NCBI RefSeq assembly: GCF_049319665.1
Contig: NZ_JBMOUD010000002.1
Location: 382,657-446,656 of the forward strand
Direction of reading: 5' to 3'
Length of the DNA stretch: 64,000 nt
Source of the DNA: JBMOUD01 sp049319665
GTDB lineage: Bacteria; Pseudomonadota; Gammaproteobacteria; Enterobacterales; Enterobacteriaceae
In this document: in pieces, positions 9,008 to 17,793 of the stretch
How positions within the stretch are numbered: position 1 is the stretch's first letter
Layout: every line of letters starts with the position of its first letter
Position numbers and translations under genes: made by a program
The notes under the pieces: model-generated
The model's database searches: none
The model's input: only the letters and a program-made list of their open reading frames with translations
What the model was told of the DNA's origin: nothing

Positions 9008-9529
9008 ATGGCAGAGAAACGCAATATCTTTCTGGTTGGGCCTATGGGTGCCGGCAAAAGCACTATTGGTCGACAGTTAGCTCAACAACTCAATATGGAG
9101 TTCTTCGACTCCGATCACGAAATTGAGCGACGTACCGGAGCTGATGTGGGCTGGGTATTTGATTTGGAAGGCGAAGATGGATTCCGCGACCGCGAAGAAA
9201 AAGTGATCAACGAACTCACCGAAAAACAAGGCATCGTTCTGGCAACTGGCGGCGGCTCGGTTAAATCCCGTGAAACCCGTAACCGTTTGTCTGCGCGAGG
9301 CGTCGTCGTATATTTAGAAACTACAATTGAAAAACAGTTGGCACGCACACAGCGTGACAAAAAGCGTCCTTTGTTGCAGGTCAGCGCACCGCCACGAGAA
9401 GTATTAGAAGCATTAGCGGCTGAGCGTAACCCGTTGTATGAAGAGATTGCCGATGTCACTATCCGTACTGACGATCAAAGCGCCAAAGTAGTTGCTAACC
9501 AGATAATCAACATGCTGGAAAGTAACTAA
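9008..9529 (+). CDS. aroK: Shikimate kinase 1
   Basis: The 173-residue protein phosphorylates shikimate to shikimate 3-phosphate in the chorismate pathway. A P-loop GPMGAGKST lies at residues 11-19, the shikimate-site motif DSDHEIE at about 33, the FRDRE motif at about 58 and GGGSV at about 80. The frame is open from 8954, but the ATG at 9008 gives MAEKRNIFLVGPMGAGKS, exactly the E. coli start and length, so that start was chosen. The upstream 18 codons lack conservation. It heads the aroK-aroB-damX-dam-rpe-gph-trpS superoperon. Confidence 0.97.
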   Translation: MAEKRNIFLVGPMGAGKSTIGRQLAQQLNMEFFDSDHEIERRTGADVGWVFDLEGEDGFRDREEKVINELTEKQGIVLATGGGSVKSRETRNRLSARGVVVYLETTIEKQLARTQRDKKRPLLQVSAPPREVLEALAAERNPLYEEIADVTIRTDDQSAKVVANQIINMLESN

Positions 9530-9585
9530 GTTTGGTATTTCGCAATTGCCTGAGAGTGTAAGTTAAGAAGGTCACTGAGCGCGAG

Positions 9586-10674
9586 ATGGAGAGGATTACC
9601 GTAACGTTAGGGGAGCGTAGTTATCCCATTACGATTGCCGCCGGATTATTTAATGATCCGGCTTCTTTTATGCCTATAAAGGCTGGCGATCAGGTCATGC
9701 TGGTAACAAACCAGACTTTGGCGCCTCTCTATCTGGACAAGGTCCGTTCAGTGTTAGAGCAGGCAGGCGCTCATGTTGATCAGGTGATTCTACCTGACGG
9801 TGAGCAGTATAAATCCCTGTCTGTTCTTAATGATGTCTTTTCCGCGTTACTGGAGAAGCCTCATGGTCGTGATACCACGCTTGTTGCCCTTGGCGGTGGC
9901 GTGATTGGAGATTTGACAGGTTTTGCTGCGGCAAGTTATCAGCGCGGCGTTCGCTTTGTTCAAGTGCCAACGACTCTTCTATCTCAGGTCGATTCTTCCG
10001 TTGGGGGCAAAACTGCCGTCAACCACCCGTTAGGCAAAAACATGATAGGCGCATTTTATCAACCTGCGTCTGTTGTCGTCGATCTCAATTGCCTGCAAAC
10101 ACTTCCTGCCCGTGAGTTGTCCTCAGGACTGGCAGAGGTGATAAAATACGGCATTATTTTAGATGCCGACTTCTTTACTTGGCTTGAAGACAACATGGAT
10201 GCGTTGTTGGCTCTCGATATGAGTGCTATGGCTTACTGTATCCGTCGTTGCTGCGAGCTGAAAGCTGAAGTAGTGGCTGCCGATGAACGTGAAAGCGGCA
10301 TGCGCGCTTTACTCAATCTAGGCCATACTTATGGTCATGCCATCGAAGCCGAAATGGGCTACGGCAACTGGCTGCATGGAGAAGCTGTTGCAGCAGGAAT
10401 GGTGATGGCGGCCTTTACCGCTCACCGTTTAGGACAGTTTAGCTTACAGGATGTTGAACGTATCAAACGACTTATCTCACGTGCTGGCTTGCCTGTTAGC
10501 GGCCCTGATGAGATGACGGCGGAATCTTATCTGCCACATATGATGCGAGACAAGAAAGTGTTGGCGGGAAAATTGCGATTGGTACTGCCTACGGCAATCG
10601 GACAATCAGAAGTACGTTCTGGTGTGTCTCACGAAATGGTGCTGGCCTCCATTGAGGATTGTCGGACTGTTTGA
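9586..10674 (+). CDS. aroB: 3-dehydroquinate synthase
   Basis: The 362-residue NAD- and metal-dependent enzyme converts DAHP to 3-dehydroquinate, the second step of the shikimate pathway. The NAD-binding GGGVIGDLTGFAAA motif and the metal-ligand regions (E in GLAEVIKYG, H in LNLGHTYGHAIE, H in WLHGEAVAAG) are present. Length equals the E. coli protein. It follows aroK by 56 bp and is presumably co-transcribed with it. Confidence 0.97.
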   Translation: MERITVTLGERSYPITIAAGLFNDPASFMPIKAGDQVMLVTNQTLAPLYLDKVRSVLEQAGAHVDQVILPDGEQYKSLSVLNDVFSALLEKPHGRDTTLVALGGGVIGDLTGFAAASYQRGVRFVQVPTTLLSQVDSSVGGKTAVNHPLGKNMIGAFYQPASVVVDLNCLQTLPARELSSGLAEVIKYGIILDADFFTWLEDNMDALLALDMSAMAYCIRRCCELKAEVVAADERESGMRALLNLGHTYGHAIEAEMGYGNWLHGEAVAAGMVMAAFTAHRLGQFSLQDVERIKRLISRAGLPVSGPDEMTAESYLPHMMRDKKVLAGKLRLVLPTAIGQSEVRSGVSHEMVLASIEDCRTV

Positions 10675-10707
10675 GCCTAGTGCTTAACAGACTTCAGTTT
10701 TGCTAAA

Positions 10708-10735
10708 CAGCCCGGCAATAAATGATGACGGGCTG
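10708..10735 (+). other. Hairpin between aroB and damX
   Basis: CAGCCCG (10708-10714) pairs with CGGGCTG (10729-10735), followed by CTTTG. The T-run is poor, so it may be a partial terminator or an mRNA-processing or stabilising hairpin inside the operon, not a full stop. Confidence 0.4.
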
Positions 10736-10830
10736 CTTTGTGTCAGCAGAAAGTTAGCGTTTATCCGCCATAATTGTTGCCTGCTTAATGTGATGCTATG
10801 CGGGCCTTAGGCTGGGTTGGAGGATTTTAG

Positions 10831-12129
10831 ATGGATGATGTAAAACCAGAAGATGCTCTGAAATCAGAACACAATCTGAAGTCAGAACATGACCTGATCC
10901 CAGAGCATGACTTGCTCCCAGAAGATGATCTCATTCCTGAGGACGATCTTAAACCCGATACAAGCGATCGTCCTGTTTCACGTTCTTCCCGTTCGCGCAA
11001 ACCCGCAGCTTCTGCTTCTGGCCCTAAAGCATCTGGCGCTAAAACAGCGGTATCTCGTCAACATATCATGATTGGTGTCGGTATTTTGGTGCTGATTTTA
11101 CTGATCGTTGGTATCGGTTCGGCGCTAAAAGCACCGACTGAACACCAGCTTTCTCAGCAGGCCAACGCACCCAAAGATATTAATTTGTCTGGTGCAGGTA
11201 GCGATGCTGCTGCAACGCCAGCACAACCAGCAGACGGTTCTCAGCCATCTGTGGCTCCATCTTCTGCAACTCAGCCTCAGACAGATGCGGCTCAACCGTC
11301 TCCTGCCCAACAGCCGGCAGCCGATGGACAACAGCAGCCGCAGAATATTGGTTTACCACCGATCTCTTCTACGCCGACGCAAGCTGCCGCACCGACAGGT
11401 GATGCACAGCTTAAAGAGCGTGTTGATTTGCCTGGTGATATCAATGATGCGTTGGCTCAACAGCAGAACCAGGTCAACGCGGCCGCTCAAGATGGCATTA
11501 ATGCTGGGACACAGTCTCAGACCTCTTTGCCAACAGCACCAGCAACGGTTGATACTTCAATCAAAGGCGCACCGAAAGTTGTCGCTCCTGTTAAAGAGAC
11601 TGCTCCACGTCCAGTGCGTAGCAAACCTGCACCGGTTGAGCATCGTCAGCCTGCGCATGTTGCGCCAGTACGCGAAGCTAAGCCTAAAGCACATGAGCAA
11701 GTGCGTAAGCCAGTAGTGCAAAAAACCCAAGAGCATAAGCCAGCAGTGCATCAGTCCGAAGCTCGTACGCCTGTTGCTGTTAAGCCGGAAGCCAAAGCGC
11801 CAGCGCATGTGGCCGCTCAACAGCCAGCGGCAGTTGCCAGTGGCAGTGCAAGCTCACTGAAATCTGCACCGGGCAGTCATTTTACTCTGCAATTAAGCGC
11901 GGCATCGCAAGCAACTTCGCTGCACAATTTTGCCAAGCAGCAGGGTTTGAAGAACTATTCGGTTTATCAGACTGTACGTAATGGCCAACCTTGGTTTGTG
12001 TTGGTGAGTGGCAATTATGCTTCTTCTGCTGATGCTAAACGTGCAATAGCTAGCTTGCCTGCTGATGTTCAGGCGAAAAAACCGTGGGTTAAACCTGTAC
12101 ATCAAGTGCAGCAAGACCTGAAAAAATGA
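10831..12129 (+). CDS. damX: DamX, SPOR-domain cell-division protein
   Basis: The 432-residue protein has an acidic cytoplasmic N-terminus, one membrane span (about residues 79-97), a long low-complexity Pro/Ala/Gln/Lys-rich periplasmic linker, and a C-terminal SPOR domain (about 345-425) that binds denuded septal glycan strands. It acts at the division septum. The N-terminus is unusual: residues 5-40 consist of six copies of a hexapeptide of the form x-(P/S)-E-(D/H)-x-L. The gene lies between aroB and dam, as in E. coli. GGAGG lies just upstream of the ATG. Confidence 0.93.
   Translation: MDDVKPEDALKSEHNLKSEHDLIPEHDLLPEDDLIPEDDLKPDTSDRPVSRSSRSRKPAASASGPKASGAKTAVSRQHIMIGVGILVLILLIVGIGSALKAPTEHQLSQQANAPKDINLSGAGSDAAATPAQPADGSQPSVAPSSATQPQTDAAQPSPAQQPAADGQQQPQNIGLPPISSTPTQAAAPTGDAQLKERVDLPGDINDALAQQQNQVNAAAQDGINAGTQSQTSLPTAPATVDTSIKGAPKVVAPVKETAPRPVRSKPAPVEHRQPAHVAPVREAKPKAHEQVRKPVVQKTQEHKPAVHQSEARTPVAVKPEAKAPAHVAAQQPAAVASGSASSLKSAPGSHFTLQLSAASQATSLHNFAKQQGLKNYSVYQTVRNGQPWFVLVSGNYASSADAKRAIASLPADVQAKKPWVKPVHQVQQDLKK
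10843..10950 (+). repeat. Six in-frame 18-bp tandem units at the 5' end of damX
   Basis: The six units encode KPEDAL, KSEHNL, KSEHDL, IPEHDL, LPEDDL and IPEDDL, followed by a degenerate KPDTSD. Because units are multiples of three, copy-number changes would stay in frame. The result is an acidic cytoplasmic tail before the membrane span. Confidence 0.9.
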
Positions 12130-12209
12130 ATTTGATCTCGTACGCGATTGCTGTCTAAAAGCAGAGTACAATCCGCGGCTGTGAATTGTATAAGTAGCTA
12201 ATTGATAGC

Positions 12210-13028
12210 ATGAAGAAAAACCGCGCTTTTTTAAAATGGGCTGGTGGCAAGTATCCGCTGGTAGATGACATCAAACATCATCTACCTGCGGGGGATTGTT
12301 TAATTGAGCCTTTTGTTGGTGCGGGATCGGTATTTCTGAATACTGATTACAAATCGTACATCCTGGCTGATATTAACAGCGACCTGATTAATCTTTATAA
12401 CATCGTGAAAACCCGCACAGACGAATTTGTGCGGGATGCTCGCGTGCTTTTTTCCCCTGAATTTAATCAATCAGAGCGCTTTTACGAATTTCGGGAAGAG
12501 TTTAACCGCTCTCAGGATGACTATCGCCGCTCGGTACTTTTTTTGTATCTCAACCGTCATTGCTACAACGGGCTGTGCCGCTATAACTTGAGCGGTGCTT
12601 TTAACGTCCCATTTGGCCGTTACAAGAAACCTTATTTCCCCGAGGCTGAACTCTACTGGTTTGCCGAAAAAGCACAGAATGCACAGTTTGTCTGCGAGCA
12701 TTACCAGCAAACTCTGTTGAAAGCGAAAGCCGGATCGGTGGTGTATTGCGATCCGCCTTATGCGCCGCTCTCGGCAACGGCGAATTTTACGGCCTATCAC
12801 ACCAATAATTTTAGCATGGCAGATCAGATGAACCTGGCTCAGTTAGCCGCTCAGCTTTCTAGTAAGCACGGGGTACCCGTACTGATTTCCAATCACGAGA
12901 CGCCGCTGACGCTTGAGTGGTACGCTGGTGCTGAGTTGCATCGGGTTTCCGCTCGCCGGACTATCAGCAGTAATGCATCTCAACGTAGTAAAGTGAATGA
13001 GCTTTTGGCACTGTACTGTAAAGGCTAA
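12210..13028 (+). CDS. dam: DNA adenine methylase (GATC)
   Basis: The 272-residue protein transfers methyl groups from AdoMet to adenine N6 in GATC, directing mismatch repair strand choice, SeqA binding and gene regulation. The AdoMet-binding FVGAGSVF (about residue 36) and catalytic DPPY (about residue 181) motifs are present in the order of alpha-group amino-methyltransferases. The N-terminal KKNRAFLKWAGGKYPL matches E. coli Dam. It is followed 68 bp later by rpe. Confidence 0.97.
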   Translation: MKKNRAFLKWAGGKYPLVDDIKHHLPAGDCLIEPFVGAGSVFLNTDYKSYILADINSDLINLYNIVKTRTDEFVRDARVLFSPEFNQSERFYEFREEFNRSQDDYRRSVLFLYLNRHCYNGLCRYNLSGAFNVPFGRYKKPYFPEAELYWFAEKAQNAQFVCEHYQQTLLKAKAGSVVYCDPPYAPLSATANFTAYHTNNFSMADQMNLAQLAAQLSSKHGVPVLISNHETPLTLEWYAGAELHRVSARRTISSNASQRSKVNELLALYCKG

Positions 13029-13095
13029 GACCAATATCGCTAAGCTAGGGTCATGGCTCTAATTTGGTAAATACCCCTATCGTTTGGAGAAGCGG

Positions 13096-13785
13096 ATGAA
13101 AAAGTTTTTGATAGCCCCGTCCATTCTGTCGGCTGATTTTGCCCGTTTGGGTGAAGATACTGTCAACGCGTTAAAAGCTGGCGGCGATGTCGTGCATTTC
13201 GATGTAATGGACAATCACTACGTGCCTAACATGACGATAGGGCCAGTTGTATGCCAGGCGCTGCACAAATACCTGCAACAGGCAGGTGTTGATGCGCCTA
13301 TTGATGTGCATTTGATGGTTAAACCGGTCGATAGTCTGATCCCCGAATTCGCCGCGGCGGGTGCAACCTATATCTCTTTCCATCCAGAAGCGTCAGAACA
13401 CGTTGATCGCACTATTCAGTTGATTAAAGAGCACGGCTGTAAAGCCGGTCTGGTTTTCAACCCGGCGACCTCTTTGAGCTATCTTGATTATGTGATGGAT
13501 AAGCTAGATGTCATCTTACTGATGTCCGTTAACCCTGGCTTCGGTGGTCAATCATTCATCCCTGGTACACTTGATAAATTACGCCAGGCGCGTAAGCGTA
13601 TTGATGAAAGTGGCTATGATATTCGCCTGGAAATTGACGGCGGTGTTAAACCGGAGAATATTGCTGAAATTGCTGCGGCAGGGGCAGATATGTTCGTTGC
13701 CGGTTCTGCTATTTTCAATCAGCCCGATTATGGGGTGGTGATTGATAAAATGCGTAGCGAGTTGGCGAAGGTGACACATGGCTGA
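13096..13785 (+). CDS. rpe: Ribulose-phosphate 3-epimerase
   Basis: The 229-residue TIM-barrel enzyme interconverts ribulose 5-phosphate and xylulose 5-phosphate in the pentose phosphate pathway. Visible are APSILSADFA, the metal-ligand HFDVMD and HLMV, the MSVNPGFGGQ phosphate-binding loop and the second active-site aspartate in EIDGGV. The frame opens four codons earlier at a TTG, but ATG 13096 gives MKKFLIAPSILS as in E. coli and has GGAG 6 bp upstream. It overlaps gph by 8 bp. Confidence 0.97.
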   Translation: MKKFLIAPSILSADFARLGEDTVNALKAGGDVVHFDVMDNHYVPNMTIGPVVCQALHKYLQQAGVDAPIDVHLMVKPVDSLIPEFAAAGATYISFHPEASEHVDRTIQLIKEHGCKAGLVFNPATSLSYLDYVMDKLDVILLMSVNPGFGGQSFIPGTLDKLRQARKRIDESGYDIRLEIDGGVKPENIAEIAAAGADMFVAGSAIFNQPDYGVVIDKMRSELAKVTHG

Positions 13786-14476
13786 GGCGCTTTCACTGCG
13801 CGGTGCGGCTTTTGACCTAGATGGTACGCTGGTTGATAGTGCGCCGGGTTTGGCACAAGCGGTCGATCTGGCCTTAGCGGATTTCTCTTTGCCGCCTGCG
13901 GGTATTGCTCGTGTCAGTACCTGGATTGGTAACGGCGCTGATGTCATGGTTGAGCGAGCGCTGCGTTGGGCTGAAGGCGATATGTCCCCTGCGTTTCGCC
14001 AGCAAGTGCGTGAAAAATTCGATCGTTACTATGCGCAAACCGTTGATGCAGGTAGCCAGCTATATCCGCAGGTAAAAGAAACGCTGGCGGCACTGGTGGC
14101 AGCGGGTATTCCGCTTGGTGTCATCACCAACAAACCTACGCCGTTTGTCGCGCCACTGTTAGCCTCGTTGGGCATTGAGCACTATTTTACGCATGTCATC
14201 GGTGGCGATGATGTGGCTGTGAAAAAACCGCATCCCGCGCCGATTTATCTGATGCTCGCCAAGCTAGGATTGCACGCCAGTGAATTGGTCTTTGTAGGGG
14301 ATTCACGTAACGATATTCAGGCGGCACAGGCTGCAGGATGCTGTTGCGTAGGCATGACATATGGATATAACTACGGTGAAGCTATCGCGCTGAGCAAACC
14401 TGACAGGGTCCTTGAACGCTTTGCCGACCTTCTGCCCACTTTTGGGCTAGCACCTTTACAGAATCAGGAAGTTTAA
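13778..14476 (+). CDS. gph: Phosphoglycolate phosphatase
   Basis: The 232-residue HAD-family phosphatase removes 2-phosphoglycolate formed during repair of oxidative DNA breaks. Motif I FDLDGTLVDS lies at about residues 13-22, motif II TNKPT at about 116, and motifs III and IV are in KKPHPAP and VGDSRNDI. The start overlaps the end of rpe, showing translational coupling, and trpS begins one base after the stop. Confidence 0.96.
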   Translation: MAEALSLRGAAFDLDGTLVDSAPGLAQAVDLALADFSLPPAGIARVSTWIGNGADVMVERALRWAEGDMSPAFRQQVREKFDRYYAQTVDAGSQLYPQVKETLAALVAAGIPLGVITNKPTPFVAPLLASLGIEHYFTHVIGGDDVAVKKPHPAPIYLMLAKLGLHASELVFVGDSRNDIQAAQAAGCCCVGMTYGYNYGEAIALSKPDRVLERFADLLPTFGLAPLQNQEV

Positions 14477-14477
14477 A

Positions 14478-15482
14478 ATGAGTAAACCCATTGTATTTAG
14501 CGGCGCGCAGCCCTCAGGTGAGTTGAGTATTGGTAACTACATGGGTGCATTGCGTCAATGGGTTAACATGCAGGATGACTACGAATGTATCTACTGTATC
14601 GTTGACCTGCATGCGATCACCGTTCGCCAGGATCCCGTTCAGTTACGTAAGGCGACGCTCGATACGTTGGCGCTTTACTTAGCTTGTGGTATCGATCCGC
14701 AAAAAAGTACCATTTTTGTTCAGTCTCATGTGCCTGAGCACACGCAACTGGGTTGGGTACTGAACTGTTATACGCAGTTTGGCGAACTAAGCCGCATGAC
14801 GCAGTTTAAAGACAAATCTGCGCGCTATGCTGAAAACATTACTGCGGGTCTGTTTACTTATCCGTCGCTGATGGCGGCCGATATTCTGCTGTACCAGACC
14901 AATCAGGTTCCGGTAGGCGAAGACCAAAAACAGCATTTGGAACTGAGCCGCGATATCGCTAATCGTTTCAATAATCTGTATGGCAACGTATTTGCGATCC
15001 CTGAGCCGTTCATTCCTAAATCCGGTGCTCGTGTGATGTCCTTGCAGGACCCGACCAAAAAGATGTCCAAATCAGATGATAACCGTAATAACGTTATCGG
15101 CCTGTTGGAAGATCCAAAATCGGTAACTAAGAAGATCAAACGTGCCATGACCGACTCTGAAGAGCCGCCTGTCATTCGTTATGATCAAAAGGCAAAGCCA
15201 GGTGTATCTAACTTGTTGGATATCCTCTCTGGTGTGACTGGCAAATCAATCCCTGAGCTAGAAGCTGAATTTAACGGTCAGATGTATGGGCATTTGAAAG
15301 GTGCTGTCGCTGACGCTGTTTCTAGCATGTTGACTGATTTGCAGACGCGCTATCACCATTTCCGTAATGATGAAGCACTGTTGCAGCAAATCATGCGTGA
15401 AGGTGCGGAGAAAGCCCGCGCTCGTGCGCAAGATACGCTGAAAAAAGCCTATGAAGCCGTCGGTTTTGTCGCACAGCCGTAA
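14478..15482 (+). CDS. trpS: Tryptophanyl-tRNA synthetase
   Basis: The 334-residue class I synthetase charges tRNA-Trp. The HIGH-like motif is in SGAQPSGELSIGNY, and KMSKS appears as KKMSKSDDN at about residue 196. Length agrees with E. coli TrpS. It is the last gene of the superoperon and is followed directly by a strong terminator. Confidence 0.98.
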   Translation: MSKPIVFSGAQPSGELSIGNYMGALRQWVNMQDDYECIYCIVDLHAITVRQDPVQLRKATLDTLALYLACGIDPQKSTIFVQSHVPEHTQLGWVLNCYTQFGELSRMTQFKDKSARYAENITAGLFTYPSLMAADILLYQTNQVPVGEDQKQHLELSRDIANRFNNLYGNVFAIPEPFIPKSGARVMSLQDPTKKMSKSDDNRNNVIGLLEDPKSVTKKIKRAMTDSEEPPVIRYDQKAKPGVSNLLDILSGVTGKSIPELEAEFNGQMYGHLKGAVADAVSSMLTDLQTRYHHFRNDEALLQQIMREGAEKARARAQDTLKKAYEAVGFVAQP

Positions 15483-15506
15483 TTAATGACACAGCTTAGA
15501 TTAAGG

Positions 15507-15535
15507 AACCACGTTCACAAAACGTGGTTTTTTTT
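15507..15535 (+). terminator. Rho-independent terminator after trpS
   Basis: AACCACGTT and AACGTGGTT form a perfect 9-bp stem around CACAA, followed by a run of T. Confidence 0.95.
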
Positions 15536-15680
15536 CGCCCAGATACAGGCTCAGATAAGTGTCGTCAGGGGCTTGGCATGGTAAAACAGTCTATCGGTAG
15601 TAATTGGCCATCGGCACTTCTTTGCCATCGTCAATGATTATGCCTGCATTGAATAACAAACTGATGGGAAGGGATGAGAC

Positions 15681-16964
15681 GTGGAGAAAAACAGCTTACA
15701 GGCGATTAAGAACGTACGAATACCTCATTGTGAAGGATTGTGGCAGATAGCGTTTGCCCAAGGAAAGATCCAGCAGATTACGCCTCAGCCGCAGGATAAC
15801 GGGCCACAAGAGGGAGTATTAGATGCGGAAGGTGGCCTCGTGTTACCGCCATTTATTGAACCACATATTCATTTAGATACCACGCAAACTGCCGGGCAGC
15901 CATCATGGAATCTCTCCGGCACGCTGTTTGAAGGTATTGAGCGTTGGGCTGAGCGTAAAGCGTTGCTGACGCATGAGGATGTGAAGCAGCGTGCCTGGCA
16001 AACGCTGAAATGGCAAATCGCCAACGGTATTCAGTTTGTCCGTACTCACGTTGATGTGTCCGAACCTAATTTGACGGCGCTTAAGGCGATGTTGGAAGTA
16101 AAACAGGAGGTTGCCCCTTGGGTTGAGCTACAAATTGTGGCGTTTCCCCAAGAAGGGATTATGTCTTATCCCAACGGCGAAGCCTTACTTGAACAAGCCT
16201 TGCAACTTGGAGCCGACGTCGTAGGTGCTATCCCGCATTTTGAATTTACCCGTGAATATGGCGTCGAATCGCTGCATAAAACCTTCGCGCTGGCGCAAAA
16301 ATATAACAAGCTGATTGATGTACACTGCGATGAAATTGACGATGAGCAGTCGCGATTCGTAGAAACTGTGGCAGCGTTGGCACATCGTGAGCAGATGGGC
16401 GAGCGGGTAACGGCTAGCCACACGACCGCCATGCATTCGTATAACGGTGCTTATACCTCGCGCTTGTTCCGTTTGCTTAAGCTTTCCAAGATTAACTTTG
16501 TTGCTAATCCATTAGTGAATATTCACTTGCAAGGGCGCTTTGATACTTATCCCAAGCGCCGTGGTATCACGCGGGTTAAAGAGATGCTCGAAGCAGGGAT
16601 TAACGTCTGTTTTGGGCATGATGATGTCTTTGACCCTTGGTATCCTTTGGGCACCGCCAACATGCTGCAAGTTTTGCATATGGGGTTACATGTTTGTCAG
16701 TTGATGGGATATGAGCAAATCAACGACGGTATTAATTTGATTACTACTCACAGTGCGAAAACGCTAAATCTATCGGATTACGGCATTAAGAGCGGTAATC
16801 CAGCGAACTTAGTCATTCTGCCTGCAGAAAGTGGCTTTGATGCGGTGCGCCGTCAGACCCCGGTTCGCTACTCAGTTCGCGCAGGGGTATTGATTGCTGA
16901 AACCCAGCCAGCGAAAACGACGATCCACCTTGCAGGTGCAGAATCCGTCGACTTTACTCAGTGA
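15681..16964 (+). CDS. codA: Cytosine deaminase
   Basis: The 427-residue amidohydrolase converts cytosine to uracil for pyrimidine salvage. Metal and active-site motifs are EPHIHLDTTQTAG (HxH), VHCDEIDDEQS, the SHTT loop and GHDDVFDPWYPLG. The length equals E. coli CodA and the sequence is very close. The start is a GTG at 15681 after GGGAAGGGATGAG; nearby ATGs are out of frame. No codB-type cytosine permease gene is adjacent, unlike the E. coli codBA operon, and the gene sits between trpS and ppiA, a position not used in E. coli. Confidence 0.96.
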   Translation: MEKNSLQAIKNVRIPHCEGLWQIAFAQGKIQQITPQPQDNGPQEGVLDAEGGLVLPPFIEPHIHLDTTQTAGQPSWNLSGTLFEGIERWAERKALLTHEDVKQRAWQTLKWQIANGIQFVRTHVDVSEPNLTALKAMLEVKQEVAPWVELQIVAFPQEGIMSYPNGEALLEQALQLGADVVGAIPHFEFTREYGVESLHKTFALAQKYNKLIDVHCDEIDDEQSRFVETVAALAHREQMGERVTASHTTAMHSYNGAYTSRLFRLLKLSKINFVANPLVNIHLQGRFDTYPKRRGITRVKEMLEAGINVCFGHDDVFDPWYPLGTANMLQVLHMGLHVCQLMGYEQINDGINLITTHSAKTLNLSDYGIKSGNPANLVILPAESGFDAVRRQTPVRYSVRAGVLIAETQPAKTTIHLAGAESVDFTQ

Positions 16965-17079
16965 AAACGCGCTTTCCGCCGCAATGTGCGTAAATAAAGG
17001 TAAAAGTGTGGCGCATTACAGGCTAGCTCTTTAGAATCAAGCCGTTCTGTTATTTGTATCCTCGAGAAAGGAACTGTCC

Positions 17080-17652
17080 ATGTTTAAACGTACTTTAGTG
17101 GCCTTTACAGCAATGTTGTCCCTGACGGCGTTTGCGCCTTCGGTTTTTGCTGCATCGGCTGATACACACGTGATGTTAACGACATCTGCGGGGAATATTG
17201 AGTTAGAACTCGATAATGCCAAGGCACCTGTTTCAGTGAAGAACTTCGTTGATTATGTGCAGAGTGGCTACTATAACAACACCATATTCCATCGTGTGAT
17301 CCCAGGTTTCATGGTACAGGGCGGCGGCTTTACTGCGGATATGCAGCAAAAGTTGACCAATGCACCGATTAAAAATGAGGCCGACAATGGCCTGCGCAAC
17401 TTGCGTGGCACCATTTCCATGGCGCGTACTGCAGATAAAGACAGCGCCACCAGCCAGTTCTTCCTTAACGTGGCAGATAACGCCTTCCTTGACCACGGTC
17501 AGCGTGATTTTGGCTATGCGGTATTCGGTAAAATCATCAAAGGAATGGATGTAGTAGATAAAATTTCTCAGGTGAAAACTGATAATGTTGGGCCTTATCA
17601 AAATGTCCCAACCACGCCGGTGGTTATCCTGTCTGCGAAAGTGCTGCCATAA
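17080..17652 (+). CDS. ppiA: Periplasmic cyclophilin-type peptidyl-prolyl isomerase A
   Basis: The 190-residue protein has a signal peptide (probable cleavage after SVFA at residue 24) and a cyclophilin domain with FHRVIPGFMVQGGGF and the SQFFLNVADN motif. It catalyses cis-trans isomerisation of prolyl bonds in periplasmic proteins. AAAGGA lies upstream of the ATG. A terminator follows the stop. Confidence 0.97.
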   Translation: MFKRTLVAFTAMLSLTAFAPSVFAASADTHVMLTTSAGNIELELDNAKAPVSVKNFVDYVQSGYYNNTIFHRVIPGFMVQGGGFTADMQQKLTNAPIKNEADNGLRNLRGTISMARTADKDSATSQFFLNVADNAFLDHGQRDFGYAVFGKIIKGMDVVDKISQVKTDNVGPYQNVPTTPVVILSAKVLP

Positions 17653-17678
17653 ATACAGCATTTCTCTCGCATATCTCT

Positions 17679-17706
17679 AAGCCTCCCATCGTGGAGGCTT
17701 TTTTTT
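17679..17706 (+). terminator. Rho-independent terminator after ppiA
   Basis: AAGCCTCC pairs with GGAGGCTT around CATCGT, followed by eight T. Confidence 0.93.
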
Positions 17707-17793
17707 GGGCGTAACTTACCGGCGTGACTTATAATTTTATCCACGCTATCTCTCAAGATTTAGCCTCATTTTTGCCTCTTTTAAGGATCGTTT

